A DNA stretch of 25,002 nt from CAYTES01 sp964436935. GTDB taxonomy: Bacteria; Patescibacteriota; Gracilibacteria; UBA1369; UBA12473. Under the pieces are notes generated by a model. It did no database searches and was not told the DNA's origin. It worked only from the letters and a program-made list of their open reading frames with translations. Positions within the stretch are counted from its first letter, which is position 1; the number at the start of each line of letters is the position of its first letter. The DNA is taken from positions 1 through 25,002 of the forward strand of contig CAYTES010000018.1 in the NCBI GenBank assembly GCA_964436935.1, given 5' to 3'. The position numbers and the translations under genes were made by a program. Below are positions 1 to 7,409 of the stretch, piece by piece.

Positions 1-67
1 TGGGACCCACGAGACCCAAAACATGAAAACTTGTTTGATAGCATAGATTTTACCTTCAATACTCATT
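1..67. other. Left-edge intergenic segment upstream of sufD
   Basis: No coding frame could be assigned here. If sufB lies upstream, as in many suf operons, its stop is outside the window. A weak promoter-like pair, TTGTTT at 32-37 and TTCAAT at 55-60 with a 17-nt spacer, would place transcription start almost at the sufD ATG. The match is poor (4/6 in the -10), so this is only a suggestion. Confidence 0.3.
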
Positions 68-1144
68 ATGACATCATTTTCTCTTCAAGATCGTTTTACT
101 CCCAGCAACCTAACGGATGTCAGAGCGTATGCCTTTCAATCGGCACTTGCTTTCCCTTCGCAGTCGCGCGATCGATTGTGGCTGGAGCAGTTGGCGGTTC
201 CTGTCGCTCCTGATTTTATTCCGACTCCAGACGGGTGGGAATGCTATGAAAATGCGGTTCAAGATCCTTCGGCTTATAAAAATGAAAAGTCGGTTTTTTA
301 TTGGTTGCATCGAACTTTTTATCATGCGGCGTTTATTTTTCATGTGCCCGCCGGGGCTTCCATGACACTTGATTTGCCGGTGTTCCCTTCGGAGCTCTGG
401 CCGCTTTTGATTGTAGAAATTGGTGCCGGAGCCAACGTCACCATCTGTGACGATCTTGCGGTTTCCAGTGGCGGAGATACGCCTTTTCGTGGCATTTTGG
501 TTCGGGCGGCAGAGCGGGTGAAACTTCAATGGAAAGGCTATCAGCACAATGAAGCGTCTTCGACTTTTTTTGATCATCAGACTTTCATTTTGGGAGAAGA
601 GTCCACCTTGGATTTTTATCATCAAGAAATCGGGAAAGGCCATACTTACCGAGAACTTTTGGTCCAATTGGATGGATATCACAGCGAAGTTTTTTCCCAA
701 ATTCTTTTTTTCGCGCACGGGAATCAGCAGCAAGAAATGAGAGCCACTCATTTGCATCGCGGAAAAAATACGGTGTCGCACATGGTTTCTAAGGGTGCGG
801 TTCAGGACCGTTCACACAGTCGATTTTTGGGTTATATTCAAATGGAACCGGGATGTTCCGGCGCCGATGGACAGCTCCAGGAGCATAATCTTTTGCTCAG
901 TTCGGATGCTAACATTGATGCGGTTCCCGGTTTGGAAATTGGGCATCATGATGTGGCGGCAGGTCATTCCGCGTCGATGGAACGCGTGGATAGTGAAAAA
1001 TTATTTTATCTTGCTTCTCGTGGAATTCCTAAGGCCGAAGCGATTGAACTCATTGTCGAAGGCTTTTTCTGGGACGCGCTTCAAAAAATGAAAGATGAAA
1101 AATTGGCGCGTGTTGTTTTTGATGATATCAAAACTTATCTCTAA
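68..1144 (+). CDS. sufD: Fe-S cluster assembly protein SufD (SufB/SufD family)
   Basis: This is a 358-residue protein of the SufB/SufD family, the scaffold partner that works with SufB and the ATPase SufC to build Fe-S clusters in the cytoplasm. The C-terminal two thirds carry the family's beta-helix pattern and hallmark segments: RATHLHRGKNT, then SHSRFLGYIQMEPG, a LLLSSDANIDAVPGLEI segment followed by HDVAAGHSASMERVD, and a final helical part with LASRGIPKAEAIELIVEGF. It is shorter than E. coli SufD (about 420 aa), mostly at the N-terminus. The ATG at 68 is the only sensible start; no Shine-Dalgarno precedes it. sufS follows after 9 nt, so the two are very likely co-transcribed. It could be labelled SufB-like, but the position before sufS and the reduced N-terminus favour SufD. 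Confidence 0.93.
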   Translation: MTSFSLQDRFTPSNLTDVRAYAFQSALAFPSQSRDRLWLEQLAVPVAPDFIPTPDGWECYENAVQDPSAYKNEKSVFYWLHRTFYHAAFIFHVPAGASMTLDLPVFPSELWPLLIVEIGAGANVTICDDLAVSSGGDTPFRGILVRAAERVKLQWKGYQHNEASSTFFDHQTFILGEESTLDFYHQEIGKGHTYRELLVQLDGYHSEVFSQILFFAHGNQQQEMRATHLHRGKNTVSHMVSKGAVQDRSHSRFLGYIQMEPGCSGADGQLQEHNLLLSSDANIDAVPGLEIGHHDVAAGHSASMERVDSEKLFYLASRGIPKAEAIELIVEGFFWDALQKMKDEKLARVVFDDIKTYL

Positions 1145-1153
1145 CCGATTCTT

Positions 1154-2353
1154 GTGAAATCACGCTTTCCCCTTTTACATGAGCAGCCCACATTGATTTT
1201 TTTGGACAGTGCTTCTACTACGCAGCGCTTGGATACCGTCTTGAAATCCATGGATTATTATTATCGTTTGATGAATGCCAACGTGCACCGTGCCCTCTAC
1301 TTGCTGAGTGAGCAGGCAACGGTGGCGTATGAAGGAGTGAGGGATAAGGCAAAAGATTTTTTGAATGCTCGTTTTCGTGAAGAAATTATTTTTACCCACG
1401 GTGCCACGGAATCTTTGAATATGGTGGCTCACTGTTGGGGGGGGCAGAATTTGAAAGAGGGAGATGAGGTTGTTCTGACGGTCATGGAACATCATTCCAA
1501 TCTAGTCCCTTGGCAAATGGTGGCCCAGCGTGCCGGGGCAGTTTTGAAATTTTGTCCTCTCACTTCAAAGGGGGATTTGGATTACGAATCTTTGGAAAAC
1601 TTGATTGGTTCTCGTACTAAAATGGTCGCGCTGACCGGGCTTTCAAATACTTTGGGGACGGTCGTAGATGTAAAACGTGTGGCGGATTTGGCCCATCACA
1701 ATGGGGCCTTGATTTCCGTGGATGCGGCGCAGCTTGTTGCCCACTTTCCTATTGATGTGCAGGAGTTGGATCTGGATTTTCTTTCCTTTTCTGCTCATAA
1801 AATGTATGGCCCCACAGGGGTTGGTATTTTGTATGGGAAGCGAGCTCATTTGGAAAATATGGAGCCGTGGATGGGCGGGGGAGGCATGATTCGCGAAGTC
1901 CACCAGGATCGTAGTGTCTGGAATGATTTGCCGTTTAAATTTGAGGCCGGGACTCCTCCCATTGCCGAAGTGATTGGATTTGGAGCGGCTTTCGATTTTT
2001 TTAAGGAAGTCGGTTTCGATTTTATTCAGGAACATGACGTGCAACTTCAAAATTATTTCATTCATGCTTTACAAAAATTGTCTTATATTCAGTTGTTGGG
2101 ACCTTTGGATTCCACGCGTCAACGGGGTGTTTTTTCTTTTCTTTTTGATCAAGTGCATCCCCATGATGTTTCCGCTTTGCTCGGTCAGGGCGGGGTATGC
2201 GTACGAGCCGGGCATCATTGCACCATGCCTTTGATGAAGATTTTGAATGTTCCCTCAACGACTCGTGTGAGTTTTGGTATTTACAATACTTTTGAGGATG
2301 TGAATCGCTTGGTGGAGGGATTGGAAAAGGTGGCTTGTACTTTTAAAGTCTAA
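1154..2353 (+). CDS. sufS: Cysteine desulfurase SufS (group II, PLP-dependent)
   Basis: This enzyme releases sulfur from L-cysteine as an enzyme persulfide and supplies it to the SUF scaffold, here probably through SufU (3117-3494). The 399 residues match the usual SufS length. The PLP lysine is K216 in the SFSAHKMYGPTG motif. The substrate-binding HATESLN-type stretch is GATESLN at 83-89. The catalytic cysteine is C356 in RAGHHCTMPL; the family usually has RTGHHCAQP, so this is a mild variant. The start is GTG at 1154, 9 nt after the sufD stop; the N-terminus is short and begins just before the FLDSASTTQ segment, which fits. It converges with alkD, with only 6 nt between the stop codons. Confidence 0.95.
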   Translation: MKSRFPLLHEQPTLIFLDSASTTQRLDTVLKSMDYYYRLMNANVHRALYLLSEQATVAYEGVRDKAKDFLNARFREEIIFTHGATESLNMVAHCWGGQNLKEGDEVVLTVMEHHSNLVPWQMVAQRAGAVLKFCPLTSKGDLDYESLENLIGSRTKMVALTGLSNTLGTVVDVKRVADLAHHNGALISVDAAQLVAHFPIDVQELDLDFLSFSAHKMYGPTGVGILYGKRAHLENMEPWMGGGGMIREVHQDRSVWNDLPFKFEAGTPPIAEVIGFGAAFDFFKEVGFDFIQEHDVQLQNYFIHALQKLSYIQLLGPLDSTRQRGVFSFLFDQVHPHDVSALLGQGGVCVRAGHHCTMPLMKILNVPSTTRVSFGIYNTFEDVNRLVEGLEKVACTFKV

Positions 2354-2359
2354 CTTTTT

Positions 2360-3082
2360 TTAGGCCACAACTCTCGTATTTTTTGCCAAATAAAAACGTC
2401 TTTTAGGTTCGTCGAATTTTTCAATCGCATAGCGAAGCATGGTGCGTGGCATTTTTTTGTAATGCTTTTTTAAGAAATTTTCCTCCGTGGCTTGATCTCG
2501 TTTTCCGATTTCCCGTAGCATCCATCCTACGGCTTTATGTATCAAATCTTCTTTATCCTGTAACAGTTTTTCCGAAAATCGAAGTGCATCGTGGTACTCG
2601 TTTTTTCGAATGAAATAAAATGTGCTGAGAATGGCGATTCGTCGATCCCATAGATTTACGGATGCAACCAGATCTTCTAGGTGTATTTTCGCTTCGGGGT
2701 TTTTATAGCAATAGTCTCCGAGAATGTAGGGGGCGGAGGAGTCGACCAAATCCCAATTGTTGATATACTGTCGATTTGATAAATAAAAATCAGCCCATTC
2801 TTTTTTTTCCTGAAGGGAGTTTTTTTCGTAACGATGACGAAGTAAGAATATTCCTAAAAGTCGTTTTTCGTGCCAGTTTGATTGGATGAGTGTCTCTATG
2901 TCTTTTTTCGCCAATGTTTTATAGTGCTGGGCTATTTTTCGTATTTCCGGAACGGTGATGCCCAGGAATTGATCTCCGTGGCCATATTGCCCCTGCCCCG
3001 TTTTGAAAAATCCTTGAAGTATTTTTGCTTTTTCTGTGCTGGCTAAATGATGGAGGTCTTTTTTAAGGCTTTGAAGATTCAT
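2360..3082 (-). CDS. alkD: DNA alkylation repair glycosylase, AlkD family
   Basis: This is a 240-residue all-helical HEAT-like repeat protein of the AlkD/AlkC family, which excises positively charged alkylated bases such as N7-methylguanine and N3-methyladenine without base flipping. The residues needed in Bacillus cereus AlkD are present at nearly the same numbers: W110 and D114 in NNWDLVD, R148 in LWDRRIA, and W187 in GWMLREIGKRD. Length equals that of the family. The gene interrupts the suf genes on the opposite strand: it converges with sufS and diverges from sufU across a 34-nt gap. No regulatory site for it was recognised. Confidence 0.93.
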   Translation of the reverse strand: MNLQSLKKDLHHLASTEKAKILQGFFKTGQGQYGHGDQFLGITVPEIRKIAQHYKTLAKKDIETLIQSNWHEKRLLGIFLLRHRYEKNSLQEKKEWADFYLSNRQYINNWDLVDSSAPYILGDYCYKNPEAKIHLEDLVASVNLWDRRIAILSTFYFIRKNEYHDALRFSEKLLQDKEDLIHKAVGWMLREIGKRDQATEENFLKKHYKKMPRTMLRYAIEKFDEPKRRFYLAKNTRVVA

Positions 3083-3090
3083 GGTATAAT
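3082..3090 (+). promoter_or_regulatory. Extended -10 promoter element for sufU
   Basis: TG at 3082-3083 followed one base later by TATAAT at 3085-3090 is a consensus extended -10. The -35 position (3062-3067) is poor, as is usual when an extended -10 is present. Transcription would start near 3097, leaving a leader of about 20 nt before the sufU ATG at 3117. The element overlaps the start codon region of the divergent alkD gene. Confidence 0.6.
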
Positions 3091-3116
3091 TAAGCTAGAT
3101 TTTTATTCATTTTTTC

Positions 3117-3494
3117 ATGGATCTTTACCAGGAGCAAATCATCGATCTTGCGAAAAATCCTTTAAACCGACGTGAGATGCCCGATGCGAACTTGATGCAT
3201 TCCGGAGTGAATGTGACGTGTGGGGATCATATTCGTCTTTATTTAAAAACCGAGCCTCAGGGCGACGATGCAGTGATTCTCGATGCCTCCTGGCAAGGTG
3301 AGGGGTGCGCGATCAGTGTGGCTGCTGCGTCGTTTTTAACGGAAGAAATTAAGGGCATGACTCTGGAATCCGCTCGTCTTCTCACCAAAGAGGACCTTTT
3401 TTGTTGGATGGGGGTGGAGTTGGGGCCCGCTCGTGTGAAATGTGGGACCTTGTCGCTTGAGACCTTGCAGGGCGCCTTGCTTCAAAAAGAGTGA
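3117..3494 (+). CDS. sufU: SufU/IscU-type Fe-S assembly scaffold or sulfur-transfer protein
   Basis: This is a 125-residue member of the SufU/IscU family. The three ligand cysteines are in their family contexts: C35 in VTCGD, with D37, C64 in GEGCAIS, and C109 in VKCGTL. In Gram-positive bacteria SufU takes persulfide sulfur from SufS using a zinc-bound cysteine site and passes it to SufBCD. Finding it near sufD and sufS fits that role. It is shorter than B. subtilis SufU (147 aa). I cannot tell a zinc-dependent sulfurtransferase from a true scaffold by sequence alone. The stop is TGA, one of the codons showing that UGA is not reassigned here. The gene has its own promoter (3082-3090), separate from sufDS. 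Confidence 0.9.
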   Translation: MDLYQEQIIDLAKNPLNRREMPDANLMHSGVNVTCGDHIRLYLKTEPQGDDAVILDASWQGEGCAISVAAASFLTEEIKGMTLESARLLTKEDLFCWMGVELGPARVKCGTLSLETLQGALLQKE

Positions 3495-3504
3495 AACTCC
3501 CATT

Positions 3505-4278
3505 TTATACAAAGGCTTCCATTGGTTCTTGGGCGGTAGTATGTCTCACGACCGGCTGCGGTTCTGGCTTGAAAAATTCTGCAATTTCAATCATGGATTC
3601 TCTATTCCACACATGGTCTGCGTCCTCTTTTATTGATTCTCCCATGGTGCGCCAATATTCTATTCCGATATAGAGCGTGGTTAACCCTTGCGTCTTGATA
3701 TCTCTTCCGGCACTTCCGTCATCCAGTACACCGGCGATTTCGAGGTTTGGGTTATCTTTTTTATTCGCTTCCAAAATGGAGATAGTCGTATTTACTTTGC
3801 CGTTGTCACCGGACAAAGGGTTGGTTTCATCCACTCCCGTTGCCGTTCCTCCTTCATCATAAATGAGCGTGTTGGCGAAACCTTGGATCCCCAAGGTCTC
3901 AAAAAGGGGTTTTAAAGGGTCCTCAAAGCCTCCGCTGATTCCAATGACCGTTAATCCCAGACGGGTCAAATGTTGAATCAATTCTACCGCTCCCGGAGTG
4001 ATTTTTTCGAGGTATTCTGTTGCGATATCTATTATTTCGTCGCGCGTTGGACTGGTGAGTGCGATCCGTTCCTTTAACGTTTCCAGATAAGACATCTCGC
4101 CATTCATGGCCCGATCCGTGATGGCTTTCACTTCCTTTAAAACGCCTTTTTTTTCAGCAAAAAAATCAAAAAATTCGACTCCGGTGAGTGTGGATTCCAA
4201 ATCCATAATCACGATTTTCCGATGGAGGTTGCCATCTTCTCTGGGTCGCAGGAGATATTTTTCGCTACTATTTTCCAT
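3505..4278 (-). CDS. HAD-superfamily phosphatase, phosphoserine phosphatase (SerB)-like
   Basis: This is a 257-residue HAD hydrolase with all four motifs. Motif I is MDLESTLTG at 25-33, with D26 as the expected nucleophile; motif II is GISGGF; motif III is the lysine of NGKVNTT; motif IV is VLDDGSAGRD. The helical cap between motifs I and II and the overall layout are those of the SerB/ThrH group. Motif I has Glu (E28) where most phosphatases have the acid/base Asp; DLEG-type motifs are known in ThrH-like enzymes, so activity is not excluded. Motif IV also differs from the usual GDGANDxxM. The substrate may therefore not be phosphoserine. The gene diverges from a TrmB-type regulator and ends 10 nt from the end of sufU, on the opposite strand. 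Confidence 0.82.
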   Translation of the reverse strand: MENSSEKYLLRPREDGNLHRKIVIMDLESTLTGVEFFDFFAEKKGVLKEVKAITDRAMNGEMSYLETLKERIALTSPTRDEIIDIATEYLEKITPGAVELIQHLTRLGLTVIGISGGFEDPLKPLFETLGIQGFANTLIYDEGGTATGVDETNPLSGDNGKVNTTISILEANKKDNPNLEIAGVLDDGSAGRDIKTQGLTTLYIGIEYWRTMGESIKEDADHVWNRESMIEIAEFFKPEPQPVVRHTTAQEPMEAFV

Positions 4279-4285
4279 CCTTTTT

Positions 4286-4308
4286 GGTTAACTTTTTTTA
4301 ACTTAACC
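4286..4308. promoter_or_regulatory. Candidate operator, GGTTAA-N11-TTAACC inverted repeat
   Basis: GGTTAA at 4286-4291 and TTAACC at 4303-4308 form a 6-bp inverted repeat just upstream of the SerB-like start codon (4278). It contains GTTAACTTTTTTT (4287-4299), and the same 13-mer recurs at 4364-4376, 9 nt before the TrmB-family start codon. Two copies, one at each end of the divergent intergenic region, would suit autoregulation plus control of the phosphatase. The region is AT-rich, so chance is possible. Confidence 0.35.
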
Positions 4309-4385
4309 CTTTTATTTATTGCATTTTTATTCGGAAAAGCCTAGTCTTGGGCTGATCTATTCTGTTAACTTTTTTTTACAACAAT

Positions 4386-5135
4386 ATGGTTGAGGAACTG
4401 CTTCGAGAGATTGGATTTTCAGATAAAGAAATTAAAGTGTATTTGGCTGCACTCAAATTGGGTATGCAGCCCGCTAGTGTTTTAGCCAAGCACCTCAAGA
4501 TGAATCGAGTGACCACCTATGTGATTTGTAAAAAATTGATTGAAAAAGGTGTCGCCAATGCCTTGACCCGCAATAATATCCAATATTTTTCGGTGGAGCA
4601 ACCGGAGTCGTTGGTCCGCTATTCCGAGCGGCAACAGCAGGATTGGAAACGAAGAACGCTATCGCTCGAGAAACATCTTCCCGAGTTCAATACCTATTTT
4701 CGACACATCAGCTCTTTGCCGAAGGTTCGTTTTTATGATGGAGTGGAAGGGATCAAAACGGTGTATGAGGATACTTTAACTCAAGGGAAATCCATTCGAG
4801 CCTTTTTGACCGTGGACACCATTCCCAAAGAGCTGAAGGATTTTTTGATTGAGGACTACACCCCGCGCTTAGTGGAGCGGGAAATTCGTTCGCAAATCAT
4901 TGTGGCGGACTCTCCTCGGGCGCGTCGTTATGTGAAGCATGATGAGCGGTACTTACGCGAAAGTGTTATTGTTCAGCCGCAAGATTTTCCTTTTGAAACT
5001 GAAATTGCCATGTATGGGAAAGACCGTGTGGCGTTTATCTCGTTTAAAGAAGGTGATTTGACCGGAGTTATTATTGAGAATGAAGCCATTCATCGGACGT
5101 TGAGCGGCATTTTTCAGTTGCTTTTTAGAGTATAG
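4386..5135 (+). CDS. TrmB-family transcriptional regulator
   Basis: This is a 249-residue protein. Residues 1-75 form a winged helix-turn-helix of the TrmB type: LLREIGFSDKEIKVYLAAL, then PASVLAKHLKMNRVTTYVICKKLIEKG, followed by a wing with a YFSVEQP segment. The segment at 75-105 is likely a short coiled coil. The rest is an effector-type domain with KVRFYDGVEGIKTVYEDTL, a pattern shared by TrmB-like proteins common in archaea and in candidate-phylum bacteria. The effector is unknown; the sugar-binding residues of archaeal TrmB cannot be assigned. It diverges from the SerB-like gene across 107 nt that carry two copies of a 13-mer, so it may control that phosphatase and itself. Confidence 0.85.
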   Translation: MVEELLREIGFSDKEIKVYLAALKLGMQPASVLAKHLKMNRVTTYVICKKLIEKGVANALTRNNIQYFSVEQPESLVRYSERQQQDWKRRTLSLEKHLPEFNTYFRHISSLPKVRFYDGVEGIKTVYEDTLTQGKSIRAFLTVDTIPKELKDFLIEDYTPRLVEREIRSQIIVADSPRARRYVKHDERYLRESVIVQPQDFPFETEIAMYGKDRVAFISFKEGDLTGVIIENEAIHRTLSGIFQLLFRV

Positions 5136-5173
5136 TTCCTTTATTATTTTTTCTTAATCAATAATTCAATTTT

Positions 5174-5389
5174 ATGAATTCTGAAAAATCTGACTCCGTT
5201 GATCCAAGTGAAACGGCTGAGCTCGCTTTTCAATCTGAGGCCGTTGCCGCTTGGGAGGATCTTGACCCCTCTCAATCCGTCCCTGGAAAACTCGCTTGGC
5301 TCAAAAATCTTCCGTCCACAACCGATAAAGGAGAGCTCCGTGCTCGCATGGAAACCGCTCAGCTTGATTTGCAGAACCCTTATTTCTAG
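5174..5389 (+). CDS. Small acidic hypothetical protein (71 aa)
   Basis: I do not recognise this 71-residue protein. It is rich in Ser, Glu and Asp in the first half, with no membrane segment, cysteine pair or signal peptide. The second half has LAWLKNLPS and a helical RARMETAQLDLQ stretch. It starts 38 nt after the TrmB-family stop and may be in the same transcript. The leader is AT-rich (ends in TTTT before ATG), like other genes of this window. Its stop codon overlaps the nth stop codon from the other strand: CTAG at 5386-5389 reads TAG both ways. The codon pattern looks coding, but a spurious frame cannot be excluded. Confidence 0.55.
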   Translation: MNSEKSDSVDPSETAELAFQSEAVAAWEDLDPSQSVPGKLAWLKNLPSTTDKGELRARMETAQLDLQNPYF

Positions 5390-6060
5390 GAGCTCTTCAC
5401 ATAGGCCTTTTTAGTGTTTTGAGGCACTAAATTTTTCTTTTTATATTCACATAGGTCTTTCACTGGGCACTCATAGCATCGTGGTTTTTGAGATTTACAT
5501 GTTTTTCTTCCGTGGAAAATGAGTTGAAGATGAAAATCAATCCAGCAGTCTTGGGGTAGCGTTTTTTCTAAGGCGTAGGCGGTTTTATCTCGTGTTTTTT
5601 CGTGGACCAGTCCAATGCGGTTCGCGACTCGAAACACGTGCGTGTCCACCGGAAAAGCCGGAATTGCAAACGCTTGAGATAAGACCACTCCGGCACTTTT
5701 TAATCCCACTCCGGGTAATGAGGTGAGGTCCTCCAGGCTCTGGGGGATTTCCCCGTGGTATTTTTCAATCAGTTTTTGAGACGCTTTGATGATATTTTTT
5801 GCTTTTTGATTGAAATAGCCGCAGGAACGGATTTTGGCTCGTAGGGTTTCTTCTCCGAGTTGGAGCATTTTTAAGGGCGTGTTGTGGGTCGGAAAAAAGG
5901 AGGGGGTGACACGATTAACTCTTTCATCCGTACATTGAGCCGATAACATGACGGCCACCATCAATTCGAAGGGGTTCGAGAAATGAAGCGGCGGCTTTGG
6001 AGAAGGAAATTCCGCATTCAGTAGGTTGAGGACGGCGGCTCTTTTTTGGGCAGACAGCAC
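5386..6060 (-). CDS. nth: Endonuclease III (DNA glycosylase/AP lyase)
   Basis: This base-excision repair enzyme removes oxidised pyrimidines and cleaves the AP site. The 224 residues show the HhH-GPD fold: the helix-hairpin-helix SLPGVGLKSAG with catalytic lysine K121, and catalytic D139 in PVDTHVFRV. The [4Fe-4S] loop has C188, C195, C198 and C204, spaced C-x6-C-x2-C-x5-C as in E. coli Nth. The FELMVAVMLSAQCTD segment is also typical. The start is GTG at 6060, the only start near the family N-terminus. It is the last gene of the minus-strand run and sits 26 nt after the FtsL-like gene. The Fe-S cluster ties it functionally to the SUF genes at the left of the window. Confidence 0.96.
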   Translation of the reverse strand: MLSAQKRAAVLNLLNAEFPSPKPPLHFSNPFELMVAVMLSAQCTDERVNRVTPSFFPTHNTPLKMLQLGEETLRAKIRSCGYFNQKAKNIIKASQKLIEKYHGEIPQSLEDLTSLPGVGLKSAGVVLSQAFAIPAFPVDTHVFRVANRIGLVHEKTRDKTAYALEKTLPQDCWIDFHLQLIFHGRKTCKSQKPRCYECPVKDLCEYKKKNLVPQNTKKAYVKSS

Positions 6061-6086
6061 GATGGATGTGGCCAGGATATGAAGAT

Positions 6087-6458
6087 TTATCGTGCAGCCA
6101 GATCTCCGTCTTCTCCCACATAATTGGAATCTTCCGTGGAGACCATTTCTTCAATCGAATCGATGTTTTTCAGATTTTTTAAGGCTTGGGCTTCATTGAG
6201 TTCACGTTGCAGTTTTCGATTTTGAATCAACAATTCTTCATGAGTTACTTGGAGTTTTTGAAGTTCGTATCCTTTTGCCGATTTCAGGCTGCTGATGTAT
6301 AAAAAACTCACGGTGGACACCAATAAGATACTTCCTATCGTCACAAGGAGCATCTGTGAAGCTGATTTAATCTGTTCCGATAACGGTTGGACTCTTTTTT
6401 TTGATTTACGAGCTTGGCCTGACGCCTTGAGTCGATTTCGATAATAGGGATCGTTCAT
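6087..6458 (-). CDS. FtsL/DivIC-like cell division protein (single TM plus coiled coil)
   Basis: This 123-residue bitopic membrane protein has a basic cytoplasmic N-terminus (residues 1-35, many Lys/Arg), one transmembrane helix at about 36-57 (LLVTIGSILLVSTVSFLYI), and an extracytoplasmic coiled coil at about 60-100 (heptads in ELQKLQVTHEELLIQNRKLQ). It ends in a short acidic tail. This is the architecture of FtsL and DivIC/FtsB, which form a trimeric division complex with FtsQ/DivIB. Sequence in this family is poorly conserved, so the subtype is not decided. It lies 6 nt downstream of the SLH-RlpA gene, another envelope protein, which supports a cell-wall role. Confidence 0.7.
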   Translation of the reverse strand: MNDPYYRNRLKASGQARKSKKRVQPLSEQIKSASQMLLVTIGSILLVSTVSFLYISSLKSAKGYELQKLQVTHEELLIQNRKLQRELNEAQALKNLKNIDSIEEMVSTEDSNYVGEDGDLAAR

Positions 6459-6464
6459 ACTTAT

Positions 6465-7409
6465 CTAGTTATATACGATTTCAATTTCAACATCAATTAC
6501 TCCCGTTCCCAAGGAGCTGAGTTGCTCAAAACCGGTGCTGCACAGATCAATGATGCGACCTTCTCCATAAGGTCCCCGATCATTGATGACCACTTTAATG
6601 GTTTTATTGTTTTTTAGATTGGTCACTCGAACTTTTGTGCCAAAGGGGAGTGTCTTATGCGCGGCAGTGAATTGGTTTTCTTCATCCACTATCCCTCCAT
6701 AAAATGTGGCCTTTCCGTATTCCAGAATTCCCGAATAAATTCCCGGATTTTGAAGACGATAGACCATATCCGCCAATTCTCCTCTTTGGAGCAAGGCTTC
6801 GGGGTGAATATTCCCTTCACTATCTTTATAAAGATACGCGTTGTCCAAGGCCATTTGAACGTAGTTCGCATACCATGTTTCAATCGGGACATCCTTTGCG
6901 GGATCTATTTCAAGCGGTAGGTTCAACGCTTCGGTATCTTTTCCCCGAGTGAGTGCGATAATTTTTAAACTTTCAGCTCGATTCAGTGGTGCTTCGGGAT
7001 GAAATGTTCCATCCGGATATCCCCCAATGATTTTTTTTTCGATCGCCATTTCAATATAGGGTCTATACCAGGCGTCCGGGGCAACATCCGAAAAGAGCGC
7101 AGCGGTTTCTTCTGACTTTTCCGTTTCCGGAATGATCTCCAAGCTTTCCAAAATCATTTTAAGCCCTTCTGCCCGGCTGATGTTTTGGTAAGGCCGGAAG
7201 GTTTCGTCTTGGTATCCTTGAATAATATTTTGTTCAGCTAGGGAGCTTATCGCTTTATAATAACGGTCATTTGATGCGACATCCGCAAATACGCCGCTTG
7301 GAATTTCTTCCCCTAAAGCGTTACCCGCGGTGAACACGGATAAAACAATAATCAGGCTTCCAATTTGAGATAGGGTACGCAATCTATTTCCCATGGAGTT
7401 CACGTTCAA
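6465..7409 (-). CDS. SLH-domain protein with C-terminal RlpA-like double-psi beta-barrel
   Basis: This is a 314-residue secreted envelope protein. A signal peptide covers about residues 6-33 (SLIIVLSVFTAGNALG). Three SLH modules follow: about 38-90 (FADVASNDRYYKAI ending in NISRAEGLKMI), 106-154 (FSDVAPDAWYRPYIEMAI, GGYPDGTFHPEAPLNRAE) and a degenerate third at 170-220. SLH modules bind secondary cell-wall polymers. The C-terminal 225-312 is RlpA-like: YGKATFYGG, FTAAHKTLPFGTKVRVTNL, and INDRGPYGEGRIIDLC, with the conserved Asp residues of the lytic transglycosylase family (277, 288). The start is either TTG at 7409, which overlaps the khpB stop, or ATG at 7394, which gives a tidier signal peptide. 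The likely role is anchoring to and cleaving peptidoglycan, perhaps at the septum. Confidence 0.9.
   Translation of the reverse strand: MNVNSMGNRLRTLSQIGSLIIVLSVFTAGNALGEEIPSGVFADVASNDRYYKAISSLAEQNIIQGYQDETFRPYQNISRAEGLKMILESLEIIPETEKSEETAALFSDVAPDAWYRPYIEMAIEKKIIGGYPDGTFHPEAPLNRAESLKIIALTRGKDTEALNLPLEIDPAKDVPIETWYANYVQMALDNAYLYKDSEGNIHPEALLQRGELADMVYRLQNPGIYSGILEYGKATFYGGIVDEENQFTAAHKTLPFGTKVRVTNLKNNKTIKVVINDRGPYGEGRIIDLCSTGFEQLSSLGTGVIDVEIEIVYN

Noticed and set aside
1..30. 3' end of a tRNA (segment ending in CCCA)
   Set aside because: There is no T-arm sequence before it and no acceptor pairing can be shown from so few bases.
110..781. Long antisense frame opposite sufD
   Set aside because: It is a shadow of sufD, with no recognisable product.
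3491..3673. Readthrough of the sufU TGA into a longer protein, as with UGA recoding
   Set aside because: The downstream frame is antisense to the SerB-like gene; rnpA and khpB also end in TGA at the expected family length.
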